From Tectiglobus sp965215755 (GTDB lineage: Bacteria; Pseudomonadota; Alphaproteobacteria; Rhizobiales; Hyphomicrobiaceae), in assembly GCA_965215755.1 (NCBI GenBank), contig OZ244119.1, positions 3,224,001-3,288,000 of the forward strand: a stretch of 64,000 nucleotides of DNA, in the 5' to 3' direction. Positions 9,428 through 17,923 of the stretch are shown piece after piece (within the stretch, counting starts at the first letter, position 1; the number at the start of each line of letters is the position of its first letter). A program made the position numbers and the translations under genes. A model generated the notes under the pieces. That model did no database searches. It worked only from the letters and a program-made list of their open reading frames with translations, and was not told the origin of the DNA.

Positions 9428-9616
9428 ATGGACTGGGATGATATCGCGAAGCCAAAAACCGAAGGCGCCGTCATTGGTCAGAATCTGGAACGAATGTCGA
9501 TCGATGAGTTGCAGCGATTGGTGACTGACCTGGAGCAGGAAATCGTGCGGGTCCAAGCCGAGGTCGAGCGCAAGAAGTCAATTGGTGATCAGGCTGCTTC
9601 TGTTTTCAAATCTTAA
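9428..9616 (+). CDS. DUF1192 family small protein
   Basis: The 62-residue product begins MDWDDIAKPK, has LERMSIDELQRLVTDLEQEI and a short C-terminal coiled coil, matching the DUF1192 pattern of small alphaproteobacterial proteins. Function unknown. It follows the HAD gene by 43 bases with its own GGAG site and lies upstream of rcdA, a neighbourhood I recall from other Alphaproteobacteria. Confidence 0.85.
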   Translation: MDWDDIAKPKTEGAVIGQNLERMSIDELQRLVTDLEQEIVRVQAEVERKKSIGDQAASVFKS

Positions 9617-9689
9617 CGGTTGGCGGCGCGGGACAGGACGAGAGAAGTTAAGGGACAAATTGAAAGAAGTTGTTTGCCATTAAAACTTT

Positions 9690-9810
9690 CTTAGGGCGGA
9701 CGACGTAGATTGAGTTCATCCAGTGTTCTGGATTTCGAGTGGCATCTGTCCACTCTGTTTGACGCCTCCCTGTCTACTTTTAGGCCGCTCCTTCGAGCGG
9801 CCTTTTTTTT
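9690..9810 (+). ncRNA. Possible small RNA or structured 3' UTR ending in a terminator
   Basis: The segment between the DUF1192 gene and rcdA holds three successive hairpins and no open frame: CCAG-TGTT-CTGG at 9720-9731, GAGTGG-7-CCACTC at 9737-9755, and the terminator at 9783-9802 followed by eight T. The 5' end is uncertain. TTGCCA (9674-9679) or TTGAAA (9660-9665) could be a -35 element, but no good -10 was found at normal spacing. It may equally be the 3' UTR of the DUF1192 transcript, whose stop lies about 165 bases upstream. Confidence 0.35.
9783..9810 (+). terminator. Rho-independent terminator before rcdA
   Basis: A perfect 8-bp GC-rich stem (GGCCGCTC / GAGCGGCC) with a CTTC loop is followed by eight T. 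This is a textbook intrinsic terminator on the plus strand. Confidence 0.92.
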
Positions 9811-9929
9811 GCGAGATGATAATTTGTGTCGATCAAAGATCTCAATTTGGGACGAGTTATTAACTAGCAGCGTCTAAGATTGAATTGTAGAACGATGGTT
9901 GTCGGTAAATTGTTGTGTAAGTTTGGGGC

Positions 9930-10472
9930 GTGAGTAACAAGATGTCTGTGTCAGGTTCGGCGGAAAGCGAGAGCTTCGCGATTGTCTTTGGTGAGAAGTT
10001 TGCGCGCTCATCGCAATTCGATGCGATCTTCCGCGAAGGGATGCAGCTGGTTGAGAAGACAGCCGAATATCTTGATGGCGCCGGACGAGAGCAAGCCAAA
10101 GGGCTACGTCCACCTGTTTCAGTGGTCTACGCGACCGAGAGCATGCGTCTGACAACCCGATTGCTTGATCTTGCGACTTGGCTGCTCGTCCAACGCTCTC
10201 TCAAGGATGGCGACATCACTGAAGAAGAGGCCCTCGCCAAACGCGAGAATGTCAAGCTCCGTCCGTTTGGTCGACCGGACCATATCAAGTGTTTCCAGGA
10301 CTTACCTGAAGGGCTGCAGGACTTAATCATTGCTAGTTTTGCCCTGAGCGATCGGATCACGCAGTTGGATCTCGCGATGCGCGCGAATGAGCAGGACGTG
10401 ATGGCTGCAGCACGCAATCCGGTCAACGAGCACCTGCGAAAGCTGGAAGCAGCGTTCGTGACGCCGAAGTAA
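9930..10472 (+). CDS. rcdA: RcdA-like protein (DUF1465), regulator of CtrA degradation
   Basis: The 180-residue helical product matches the DUF1465/RcdA family. In Caulobacter, RcdA is an adaptor that helps ClpXP destroy the cell-cycle regulator CtrA together with CpdR and PopA. Seen here: the N-terminal FGEKFARSSQFDAIFREGMQLVE-like stretch, MRLTTRLLDLATWLLVQR, and SFALSDRITQLD, all helix-forming and conserved in the family. The start is either GTG 9930 or ATG 9942; neither has a strong ribosome site. The gene ends at a bidirectional terminator shared with rpmE. Confidence 0.85.
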   Translation: MSNKMSVSGSAESESFAIVFGEKFARSSQFDAIFREGMQLVEKTAEYLDGAGREQAKGLRPPVSVVYATESMRLTTRLLDLATWLLVQRSLKDGDITEEEALAKRENVKLRPFGRPDHIKCFQDLPEGLQDLIIASFALSDRITQLDLAMRANEQDVMAAARNPVNEHLRKLEAAFVTPK

Positions 10473-10560
10473 GCCTGGGCACCAATAAGCGTGCGATGGC
10501 AGCCAGGAAGTCCTAGCGTCAACCGTGTTCGAGCTTCCCGGTAGGCTGATCTTCCCAAAT

Positions 10561-10594
10561 AAAAAAGCCGTGCGGTTCGCCGCACGGCTTTTTT
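10561..10594. terminator. Bidirectional terminator between rcdA and rpmE
   Basis: A run of A, a GC stem (GCCGTGCGG / CCGCACGGC), a TTCG loop and a run of T form a 15-bp perfect inverted repeat. It sits between two convergent genes and can end transcription from both sides. Confidence 0.93.
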
Positions 10595-10621
10595 CTATTC
10601 AGAGCTGATAGGCCGGTGGTT

Positions 10622-10846
10622 CTAGAACAGGCCCTCGAACTTCTTCTTGAAGCGTGACAGGCGTCCGCCACGGTCTGTCAAGCGTTGGTCGCCGCCAGTC
10701 CATGCCGGATGCGATGTCGGATCAATGTCCAACTGCAGCGTATCGCCTTCACTGCCGTATGTTGAATAGGTCACGAATTCCGTGCCATCGGTCATGACGA
10801 CCTTGATTTGATGATAGTCAGGGTGCAGATCAGGATCGCGTTTCAT
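10622..10846 (-). CDS. rpmE: 50S ribosomal protein L31 (zinc-free type)
   Basis: The 74-residue product starts MKRDPDLHPDYHQ and has DPTSHPAWTG and the C-terminal RGGRLSRFKKKF typical of L31. The four zinc cysteines of the classical form are absent (VMTDGTEF and DIDPTSHP in their place), so this is the zinc-independent type common in Alphaproteobacteria. The open frame extends upstream to 10942, but the family start and length support ATG at 10846. Confidence 0.93.
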   Translation of the reverse strand: MKRDPDLHPDYHQIKVVMTDGTEFVTYSTYGSEGDTLQLDIDPTSHPAWTGGDQRLTDRGGRLSRFKKKFEGLF

Positions 10847-11089
10847 GGTAATGTTCCAGAAATTGTTCAGCCGCGAAGGACGGTTGCTTCGCGAAGCCTC
10901 GTTTTTTGGGGAAATTCTGGCCGGGTCATACCCAATTTTCATGCAGGAAGCAAGATCTAACAGTCGTCGCGGTCGACTGCGGCGGTATTTCGAGGTGTGT
11001 GATTTGCTAAGCTATGACAAGTTCGAAGCGATGAAACTGTCACGCGATGGACAGCTTCCGCCGTGGAGCTTGCCGAAAGGACGATAGGT

Positions 11090-12940
11090 TTGAGTGCAGA
11101 TGCTGAGCACGCCGGCCGTGCCAAGTCAGTGCGCAGGGCAGAGACCGGTGGCGGCGAGGCAGCGCTTGGCGAGGCTTCGGCTGCGGGTGCGACCGTGTCA
11201 AAACGAGCCAATCTGAAGCCGCTTCTCAGGCTTGTGCCGTATATTCTGCCGCATCGAACAATGCTGATTGCCGCCGGCATTGCCCTGGTTGTTGCGGCCG
11301 CCATGATGCTGGCAATCCCGCTTGCCGTCAGGCGCATGATCGACCACGGGTTTTCCTCAGGCGGCGAGGCGTTCATTGCCCAGTACTTCGTGATGCTGAT
11401 TGTGATTGGTGCCGTTCTGGCGGTGGCAAGTGCGAGCCGGTTTTATTGTGTCAATTGGCTCGGTGAGCGGGTTGTGACGCAGCTGCGAGCGGACGTATTC
11501 GAGCATTTGACCAAGCTTGGTCCAGGCTACTTCGACAATGTGCATTCCGGCGAGGTGATGAGCCGTCTGACGGCGGATACAACCCAGATCAAGGCGGCTG
11601 CCGGTGTCGCTATCAGCCAGGCGGTTCGCTCAACGATTATGACTATTGGCGCATTGGCGATGATGTTCGTGACCAGCATCCAGCTGTCATTGCTGGTGTT
11701 GGTTGCCATTCCCGTCATTCTGCTCCCGATCATCGGGTTTGGGCGTGTCGTGCGACGGTTGTCGCGATCCGCCCAGGATAGTCTGGCGGATGCGTCGGCC
11801 TTTGCGGCGGAGAACCTGGGTGCCGTTCGGACGATGCAGGCGTTTACCAGCGAAGCGGTGGTCAGCAACCGCTATGCTTCGGCGGTTGAAGGTGCCTTCG
11901 AGGCTGCGCGTTCACGCTTGCTTTCGCGTGCCGGTTTGACCGGTATGGCGATGTTCCTGGTCACGACCAGCATTATTCTGGTGCTTTGGCTTGGTGCGTC
12001 AATGGTGATTGATGGTGAGCTCAGTGGTGGCCGCCTTGGGCAGTTCGTTCTCTATGCGATGTTCGTTGGTGGTGCCTTGGGCCAGTTGTCAGAGGTGTGG
12101 GGTGAGGTGCAGCAGTCTGCGGGGGCGGCAGAACGTCTAAGTGAACTGCTGGATGCCGAACCCACTGTTGCCGAGGTTGCGCAGCCGGTGGAGATGCCGG
12201 AGCCGCGTCAGGGACATGTCCTCTTCGAGGGTGTCAGTCTCAGCTACAAAGGCGATGAAGACAGACCGGCGATCAAGGATGTCTCGTTTGAAGTCTTGCC
12301 CGGCCAGAAGATCGCATTCGTCGGACCGTCCGGTGCGGGCAAGACAAGCCTCTTCAGTCTCCTCTTGCGCTTTTATGATCCGACCGACGGGACAATCCGG
12401 GTTGACGGTGCGGATATCTCGCAAGTGCGTCTGCGGGATTTGCGCGAGCGGATAGCGGTGGTTCCGCAGGAGATTGATATTTTCGCTGATACGGTCGCAG
12501 CAAACATCCGTTATGGTCTCACGAGTTGCAGCGAAGAGGATGTCATTGCCGCCGCGCGCATCGCGAACGCGCATGACTTTATAACGGCCTTTCCGCAAGG
12601 CTATCATACCCGTCTCGGTGAGCGTGGTGTGCAGCTTTCAGGAGGGCAGCGTCAGCGGATCGCTATTGCGCGCGCCGTGCTACGGGACCGCCCTATTCTG
12701 CTGTTGGATGAGGCAACGAGTGCGCTTGATGCTGAGAGCGAAGCTGCGATTGCGACGGGGCTGCGTAACGCCGTGCGCGGGCGCACAACACTTGTCATCT
12801 CCCATCGCCTAGCAACCGCACAAGATGCTGATCTCATCCTGGTGATCGATAAGGGTGAGATCGTTGAGCGCGGCTCGCACGACGAGTTGACCGCTATGAA
12901 CGGGCTCTACAAGCGCTTTGCGGATCTGCAATTGGCTTAG
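11090..12940 (+). CDS. ABC exporter half-transporter (MsbA/MdlB type, permease fused to ATPase)
   Basis: The product has an N-terminal polar tail, a six-helix exporter membrane domain (about residues 40-350) and a C-terminal ATPase domain with Walker A (GPSGAGKTS), the signature LSGGQRQRIAIARAVL, Walker B (ILLLDEATSALD) and the switch His (VISHRLAT). It should act as a homodimer in the inner membrane; the substrate (lipid, drug or peptide) cannot be read from sequence. TTG at 11090 follows AAAGGACG at good spacing; GTG 11063 is possible but has no ribosome site. It lies next to rpmE, as in many Alphaproteobacteria, and converges with the HlyD gene, overlapping it by 4 bases. Confidence 0.9.
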   Translation: MSADAEHAGRAKSVRRAETGGGEAALGEASAAGATVSKRANLKPLLRLVPYILPHRTMLIAAGIALVVAAAMMLAIPLAVRRMIDHGFSSGGEAFIAQYFVMLIVIGAVLAVASASRFYCVNWLGERVVTQLRADVFEHLTKLGPGYFDNVHSGEVMSRLTADTTQIKAAAGVAISQAVRSTIMTIGALAMMFVTSIQLSLLVLVAIPVILLPIIGFGRVVRRLSRSAQDSLADASAFAAENLGAVRTMQAFTSEAVVSNRYASAVEGAFEAARSRLLSRAGLTGMAMFLVTTSIILVLWLGASMVIDGELSGGRLGQFVLYAMFVGGALGQLSEVWGEVQQSAGAAERLSELLDAEPTVAEVAQPVEMPEPRQGHVLFEGVSLSYKGDEDRPAIKDVSFEVLPGQKIAFVGPSGAGKTSLFSLLLRFYDPTDGTIRVDGADISQVRLRDLRERIAVVPQEIDIFADTVAANIRYGLTSCSEEDVIAAARIANAHDFITAFPQGYHTRLGERGVQLSGGQRQRIAIARAVLRDRPILLLDEATSALDAESEAAIATGLRNAVRGRTTLVISHRLATAQDADLILVIDKGEIVERGSHDELTAMNGLYKRFADLQLA

Positions 12941-14286
12941 ATCTCGCGGAAGGCTGGGAACATGGCGTCAACCAGCGGCTTGATGAAATAGCTGAGGATC
13001 GAGCGTGAGCCGGTTTCAATATAGACCTCCGCCGGCATGCCGGGGATCAGGCGGTGCTCGTTGGGTATCTTGCTGATCTCAGCTGAAGGAATTTCAACGA
13101 GGGCAGTGAAGTAGGCGGCACCTTGCGGGTCGTTGATTTGGGCCGGCGACACGGTCACGACCTTACCTTCAAGGCGCGGGGTCGAGCGGGCATTAAATGC
13201 CGGGAAGCGGATCCCGGCGAGCGAGCCTTGCCGCACCCGGTCGATCTGCTGCGGTGGAACACGGGCCTCAATCACCAGCCGGTCGCCGTCCGGAATAATC
13301 TGCATGATTGAATTGGCAGGTTTGATGACCCCGCCTTCAGTATGGATTTGAAGGGCGTGGACGCGTCCGCTGTATGGGCTGCGGATCACCGTGCGCTTCA
13401 GTTTTTGGCGCAGCTTTGTCTGGTTCTCTTGCAGCTCGCTTAGTTCTGCTTCAGCCTTTTGCAGCTCATCAATGACGGACTCGGTGAATGTTTTCTCACT
13501 TTGGACCTTCTGGAGTTTGGCTTCCGTCAAAGCTCCTTCGATCCTGACGACATCACCGAGAAGGCGACCGACCTCACCTTCCAGGCGGGCGGCGTCGCGG
13601 GCCAAGGCCGTCAGGCGCTGGCGGTTGGCGTAGCCCTTGTTGAAGAGTTGCTTGACGGCCTTAAGATCGGTCTGGGTGAGTTCACGTTCCGCCTTGCGCG
13701 AATCCAGCTGTGCCTGCAGTCCCGACAATTGGGCTGTCAGCTGTTCGACGCGCTGAGTCAGGACCTTTTGCTCACCAGTTCTGCTCTGCATGCGGGCGTT
13801 GAACAGCGCGTACTGCGAAGAGATTGTTCGAGCAAACCTGGGCTCTGTCGCCAACGGCTTGAGGCTGTCCGGCAACTCAAATGATGTCTGGCGGTCACGT
13901 TCGGCTTTGAGGCGCGCCAGTTGGATTTCACGGCTTTGGATACGGCTATCGATAATCGATAGGTTGGCGCGATCTTCCGTCTCGTCGAGAACAACCAGCT
14001 TCTGCCCAACTTTGACGTGCTCGCCATTCCTGACGAGGATCTCTGCAACGACGCCGCCGTCCGGGTGTTGGATTGTCTTGTAGTTGTTCTCGACTGTGAC
14101 TGTTCCTGTTGCGACGACGGCGCCGTTGATCGAGACGATACCGCCGAAGACGAGTAAACCAAGAATGAGACCATAGACAGTGCGCATACCGAGCCTGATC
14201 CATGGCGACGAATCCGCCGAAGTCGTCCCAGAGGGTGCGGACTGCCGGTTGGATTGCTCCAGCTTGCTGGTGATTGCGTTCAGCAT
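12937..14286 (-). CDS. Type I secretion periplasmic adaptor, HlyD family
   Basis: HlyD-type adaptors link the inner-membrane ABC exporter to a TolC-like outer-membrane channel. Seen here: one N-terminal membrane helix (VYGLILGLLVFGGIVSI), a lipoyl half-motif (VVATGTVTVENNYKTIQHPDGG), a long coiled-coil region of about 200 residues, the second half (IRSPYSGRVHALQIHTEGGVI is its core), then a beta-barrel end (VEARVPPQQIDRV-like). The start at ATG 14286 lies 5 bases after the ABC gene's stop, which fits an operon. An upstream in-frame TTG at 14313 would overlap the ABC gene. No TolC gene is in the window. Confidence 0.92.
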   Translation of the reverse strand: MLNAITSKLEQSNRQSAPSGTTSADSSPWIRLGMRTVYGLILGLLVFGGIVSINGAVVATGTVTVENNYKTIQHPDGGVVAEILVRNGEHVKVGQKLVVLDETEDRANLSIIDSRIQSREIQLARLKAERDRQTSFELPDSLKPLATEPRFARTISSQYALFNARMQSRTGEQKVLTQRVEQLTAQLSGLQAQLDSRKAERELTQTDLKAVKQLFNKGYANRQRLTALARDAARLEGEVGRLLGDVVRIEGALTEAKLQKVQSEKTFTESVIDELQKAEAELSELQENQTKLRQKLKRTVIRSPYSGRVHALQIHTEGGVIKPANSIMQIIPDGDRLVIEARVPPQQIDRVRQGSLAGIRFPAFNARSTPRLEGKVVTVSPAQINDPQGAAYFTALVEIPSAEISKIPNEHRLIPGMPAEVYIETGSRSILSYFIKPLVDAMFPAFREI

Positions 14287-14290
14287 GAGC

Positions 14291-16540
14291 CTAGTCTGTC
14301 TTTCTGCGGCCAAGGTTTTGACCGTCTGCTTTGCCTTGGCCGTTCTGGAACATTTTCATTACTTCCTGGCGGGGGCCGAATGCGCGCTGTTGTCCACGGT
14401 CGATAAACAGCAGAAGGTCCGCCTTGCCGATCGCTTGTACACGGTGCGAAACGAGAACGATGGCTTTGCCATCAGCCCGCATGTCATCGATCGCAGCATC
14501 GAGGGCGTCATCGCCAATTCTGTCGAGATTGGCGTTTGGTTCATCAAGCACGACGACGCGTGGCGAACCGAACAGTGCCCGGGCCAAGGCGATGCGCTGA
14601 CGTTGACCGGCTGAGAGATGGGTCGCAAAGGAGCCGAGTTGCGTCTCATATCCCTGTGGCAGATTGAGGATGAGTTCGTGGGCGTGGGCCTCTTTGGCCG
14701 CTGCAACCACTTGAGCATCAGAGACGTCTGTTCGGAAGCGTGCGATGTTATCGCGAACCGTCCCGGCAAACAGTTCTACACTCTGGGGGAGGTAGCCTAT
14801 GTGCTGACCCAGGTCTTCCTGGTCCCATTGATCAAGCCGGGCACCATCAATCCGGATACTCCCTTTTGCAGGTGGCCAAAGACCCACCAAGGCACGAGCC
14901 AATGTTGACTTGCCGGAGGCCGACGGGCCGATCACGGCGCACATCTGGCCCGGTGGGATATTGAAATTCAGGTTGGAGAGAATGAGCTGGCGATTGTTTG
15001 GAGCCGTCACGCTCAGACTGCTGACCGATAGGTGCCCGGCCGGGCGCGGCAGGACCGTGCGTTGTTTCGGTTCTGGCGTTGAGCGCAGCAAGTCATCCAG
15101 TTTGAAGTATCCTTCAATGGCGCGCAGGAAATTCCGCCAATGCCCGACAGCCTGCTCAACCGGTGCGAGGGCTCTGCCAAAGATGATGGTGGCAGCGACG
15201 ATCGTGCCGGCGCTGATTTCATTGTTCAATGCGAGCGCGGCCCCGATGGCGAGCATGAATGACTGGAGGCCGAGGCGGAGTGATTTGGTGATCGCTTGGA
15301 ACGTGCCCAGACGATCCGCGGCGAGCAGTTGCCAGGATAACGCGTTGCTATTGGTTGCCTGCCAGCGCTCCCGATAGGCTGACTGCATGCCCATCGCTGT
15401 GATCGCCTCAGCGTTGCGTTGACCAGTTTCTGCCAGTTCGATGCTTGACGCGACGCCCTTACCCGCCTCCGTGATGGCACTTCGGCTGAGCCGCTCGCTG
15501 ACAATCGCCAGTCCAACAAGGAAGACAGCACCAAGCGTTGCGACCAAGCCAAGCGTCCAGTGCATCAGAAAGATGACCAGGAGATAGATTGGCGTCCACG
15601 GTGCATCGAACAGTGTAATCGGGCCGGGGCCAGCAATGAACTGCCGGATGCTATCAAGTTCGCGGAGAATGGTTGACGATGAGCTTGGCGTGGTGACGCT
15701 TTTGCGGAGTGCTGCGTTAAACACGCGGTCAGTGACCCTGCGATCGAAATCCATGCCAATCCGGACAACGACCCGAGACCTAACCAATTCCAACAAGCCG
15801 ATAACAGCATAGAGACTCGCGGTTAGAACCGAAAGCGCGATGAGCGTCGGAATGGAGCCGGAGGTCATGACCCGGTCGTAGACCTGCAACATGAACAGCG
15901 GGCCGGTCAGCATCAGCAAATTGATCGTGAAGCTAAAGATGGCCGTCGCGGTGAAGGCACTCTTGCTGGCTTGGAGCGCGTTCCAAAGCTCGCCGTCGCG
16001 CTTAAGACGAAAATCCGTTTTGGCGGCACTTGGGCTTATTGCCGCCAGCTTGTTGGCAGCCTGCCCCGATTCCGGTTGGCCTGCAGAGGGCCGACTCTGG
16101 CGCTCCGGTTGATGTGGTTCAGCCTCTGATTGGCTTGACTGGTCAGCGGCCGGATTGAATGCCCTGCTGGTTGGGCCGGCGCTTGTCCGCTGTCCAGCAT
16201 CCTTTCGGGGGAGCTCGGACAATCGTCTCGGCTGAAAAGGCGTCTCGTCATCTTGTCTGGCTAAGGCTGGTTCGCTTGCAGCCGTATGACTGTGCTGACG
16301 CGCGGATGGCGATACCGGTTCGGTCTGCCTGATTTCGGGTAGCTTGATAGGGCGAAACTGTTCCACATCAGCGAATTCGTCGGCATTGCGCTCGCTGACT
16401 TTGATTTCCGGTCCCGCTTCTTCAAGCAGATCGCGGAGACGGCCCATGGCGGCTTCGAAATCCCGATCAGGCGCGATCGGCGCGTCCTCAGGGGCTGCGA
16501 CAGGCATCGGTTCAGATTTTATCCGGGGAGCACGCGACAC
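14291..16540 (-). CDS. Type I secretion ABC permease/ATPase (PrtD-like) with long N-terminal extension
   Basis: From about residue 195 the product is a standard type I secretion exporter: membrane domain (FSFTINLLMLTGPLFMLQVYDRV onward), then an ATPase with Walker A (GPSASGKST), signature (LSAGQRQRIALARALFG), Walker B (RVVVLDEPNANLD) and switch VSHR. The first 190 residues are polar and rich in Pro, Gln and Ser, probably disordered; family members are usually near 550-600 residues, this one 749. GTG 16540 or ATG 16507 may be the start; neither has a clear ribosome site. It is first of a two-gene operon with the HlyD gene. The substrate is not in the window: there is no GGxGxD repeat protein. 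Confidence 0.92.
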   Translation of the reverse strand: MSRAPRIKSEPMPVAAPEDAPIAPDRDFEAAMGRLRDLLEEAGPEIKVSERNADEFADVEQFRPIKLPEIRQTEPVSPSARQHSHTAASEPALARQDDETPFQPRRLSELPRKDAGQRTSAGPTSRAFNPAADQSSQSEAEPHQPERQSRPSAGQPESGQAANKLAAISPSAAKTDFRLKRDGELWNALQASKSAFTATAIFSFTINLLMLTGPLFMLQVYDRVMTSGSIPTLIALSVLTASLYAVIGLLELVRSRVVVRIGMDFDRRVTDRVFNAALRKSVTTPSSSSTILRELDSIRQFIAGPGPITLFDAPWTPIYLLVIFLMHWTLGLVATLGAVFLVGLAIVSERLSRSAITEAGKGVASSIELAETGQRNAEAITAMGMQSAYRERWQATNSNALSWQLLAADRLGTFQAITKSLRLGLQSFMLAIGAALALNNEISAGTIVAATIIFGRALAPVEQAVGHWRNFLRAIEGYFKLDDLLRSTPEPKQRTVLPRPAGHLSVSSLSVTAPNNRQLILSNLNFNIPPGQMCAVIGPSASGKSTLARALVGLWPPAKGSIRIDGARLDQWDQEDLGQHIGYLPQSVELFAGTVRDNIARFRTDVSDAQVVAAAKEAHAHELILNLPQGYETQLGSFATHLSAGQRQRIALARALFGSPRVVVLDEPNANLDRIGDDALDAAIDDMRADGKAIVLVSHRVQAIGKADLLLFIDRGQQRAFGPRQEVMKMFQNGQGKADGQNLGRRKTD

Positions 16541-16769
16541 GACAGAACCAATACCAATTGAAACGCGACCAAGTTACTGATTATCAGTATGCGGCCATTT
16601 TGCTTTGTACAGTTGGAGTATCGCGGGTCATGGTGAGTATTCGATTAATGAGCTACTTTGAAAGCCGTGATAGCTGTGTCTTCGTAACTTTTGATTTTGC
16701 TTAGCAATTCCTTATTGCTTGTTGTGCTATGTTACTAAAACGTCTGAAGCAGCGTCTCAGGAGTTCGTA

Positions 16770-17081
16770 ATGTATTGGAAGAAGTTGGCAGCCCTGGTTG
16801 CCGCGATTGTGGGAGTTATGGTGTTGCTGCCACAGACAGCAACAGCGCACCGATCACACCACCATGCGCACGGTGTTGATCCTTACGCCTACAAGTATGA
16901 ACCGCGCGGATACTATCCCTATTACAAGTCACACTACTGGCGTCCGGCTCATCTGGTCCGTCGCCGCCGTGGCATCAAGGCGCCGAAGTATTACCCGGCC
17001 TGGGGTTACTACAAGAAGCATTATCATCATCGGCAGTGGCACCATCGCCATCACGGCCGCCATCGCGTCTGGCAGTGGTAA
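16770..17081 (+). CDS. Small exported His/Tyr-rich protein
   Basis: The 103-residue product has a Sec signal peptide (KKLAALVAAIVGVMVLLP, cleavage after ATA near residue 26) and a mature part dominated by His, Tyr, Arg and Trp, with clusters such as HRSHHHAHG at its start and HHRQWHHRHHGRH near its end. Metal or heme-like ligand binding is possible but not shown. AGGAG precedes ATG 16770; the open frame runs further up but the signal peptide fixes the start. A terminator follows at 17189. Confidence 0.72.
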   Translation: MYWKKLAALVAAIVGVMVLLPQTATAHRSHHHAHGVDPYAYKYEPRGYYPYYKSHYWRPAHLVRRRRGIKAPKYYPAWGYYKKHYHHRQWHHRHHGRHRVWQW

Positions 17082-17188
17082 TCGACGGAAACCGCTGAGC
17101 GCTTCCCAGGGTTATGCCCTGCCTCCGACACGATTGGAGCAGGATGTGGTCCCGTTCATGCCTCATTCAGTTCCGGTTTGAGATTTAG

Positions 17189-17220
17189 AGAGTGCTTTGC
17201 GAAAGCGAGCACTCTTTTTT
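17189..17220 (+). terminator. Rho-independent terminator
   Basis: An 8-bp stem (AGAGTGCT / AGCACTCT) with an 11-base loop is followed by a T-run, downstream of the His/Tyr-rich gene and just before the next small gene. Confidence 0.85.
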
Positions 17221-17249
17221 GTTGCGGGGAACCGACTGGGGAGAGGATT

Positions 17250-17558
17250 ATGCATCAGCGCGCACTTCATGGATTATTTGCACTCACATTGGCTTTCGGG
17301 GCCGCGACGGTACACGTGCAACCGGCGGAAGCTGGGCGCGGCGGCCGCGTTGCGGCGGGCGTGGCAGCTGGAATTATTGCGCTCGGAATCCTCGGTGGCT
17401 ATGCCCATTCGCGTGGGCGGCGCTATCATCGCGCAGAGTGTTTTCGGGGGCCGCGACGGTGCCGTTGGGTGCGAGGCGGCTGCTGGCACGATCGCTATGG
17501 CGACTACATTTGCCGACGCGGATACCGTAAATGCTGGCGCCCGCTTTATTGCGACTAG
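17250..17558 (+). CDS. Small exported or membrane-anchored Cys-rich protein
   Basis: The 102-residue product has a signal peptide (LHGLFALTLAFGAATV), a Gly/Ala hydrophobic stretch (GRVAAGVAAGIIALGILGGY) that may be a membrane helix, and an Arg-rich tail with six cysteines (CFRG, RRCRW, GGCWH, YICRR, RKCWR and a terminal CD). The tail resembles small uncharacterised Rhizobiales proteins with a GPRRCRWV-type pattern. GGGGAGAGG lies before ATG 17250. The preceding gene is terminated separately, so this one needs its own promoter. Confidence 0.7.
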   Translation: MHQRALHGLFALTLAFGAATVHVQPAEAGRGGRVAAGVAAGIIALGILGGYAHSRGRRYHRAECFRGPRRCRWVRGGCWHDRYGDYICRRGYRKCWRPLYCD

Positions 17559-17923
17559 GTCGTGATCGTCAGGGGTGGATCTATCACTCGAATCTTTGCC
17601 TGACCCGGCAGTGGGGCTGGTTATCTTTCTTGGTTGAGCCGGTATCGCAGTGCTTTCCCGCGCTTGCGTGCGCCGGCCGCTGATCTCAACCGGCGCGTTG
17701 CCAGCAGCTAACCGCTCTGCAATTCAGCAATCTCATTCTGGCCGATTGGCGCGATGATAGGCGCTGTCGTCAGTCGTGGCCGTGGCATGGTCCCTGCCCC
17801 AGTCAATCAAGGCCTTGGTTGATACACAGTCATCAAATGATTTGCCAAAATCATGCGGCTCGGTTAGCGAGAAATGGGGTCGTTGCACCGGTGCGCCGGA
17901 TATCAGGCTGAGAGATTCGTGTA
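17559..17923. other. Intergenic region with a weak minus-strand frame
   Basis: This 365-base gap has no gene I can support. On the minus strand a 51-codon frame from GTG 17888 to the stop at 17733 reads like protein (FGKSFDDCVSTKALIDWGRD in its middle), but has no ribosome site and no recognised homologue. It may be a gene remnant or chance. A divergent pair of similar short words (GGTTGAGCCGG and CTCAACCGG) near 17631-17693 could form a long-range hairpin. Confidence 0.3.
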
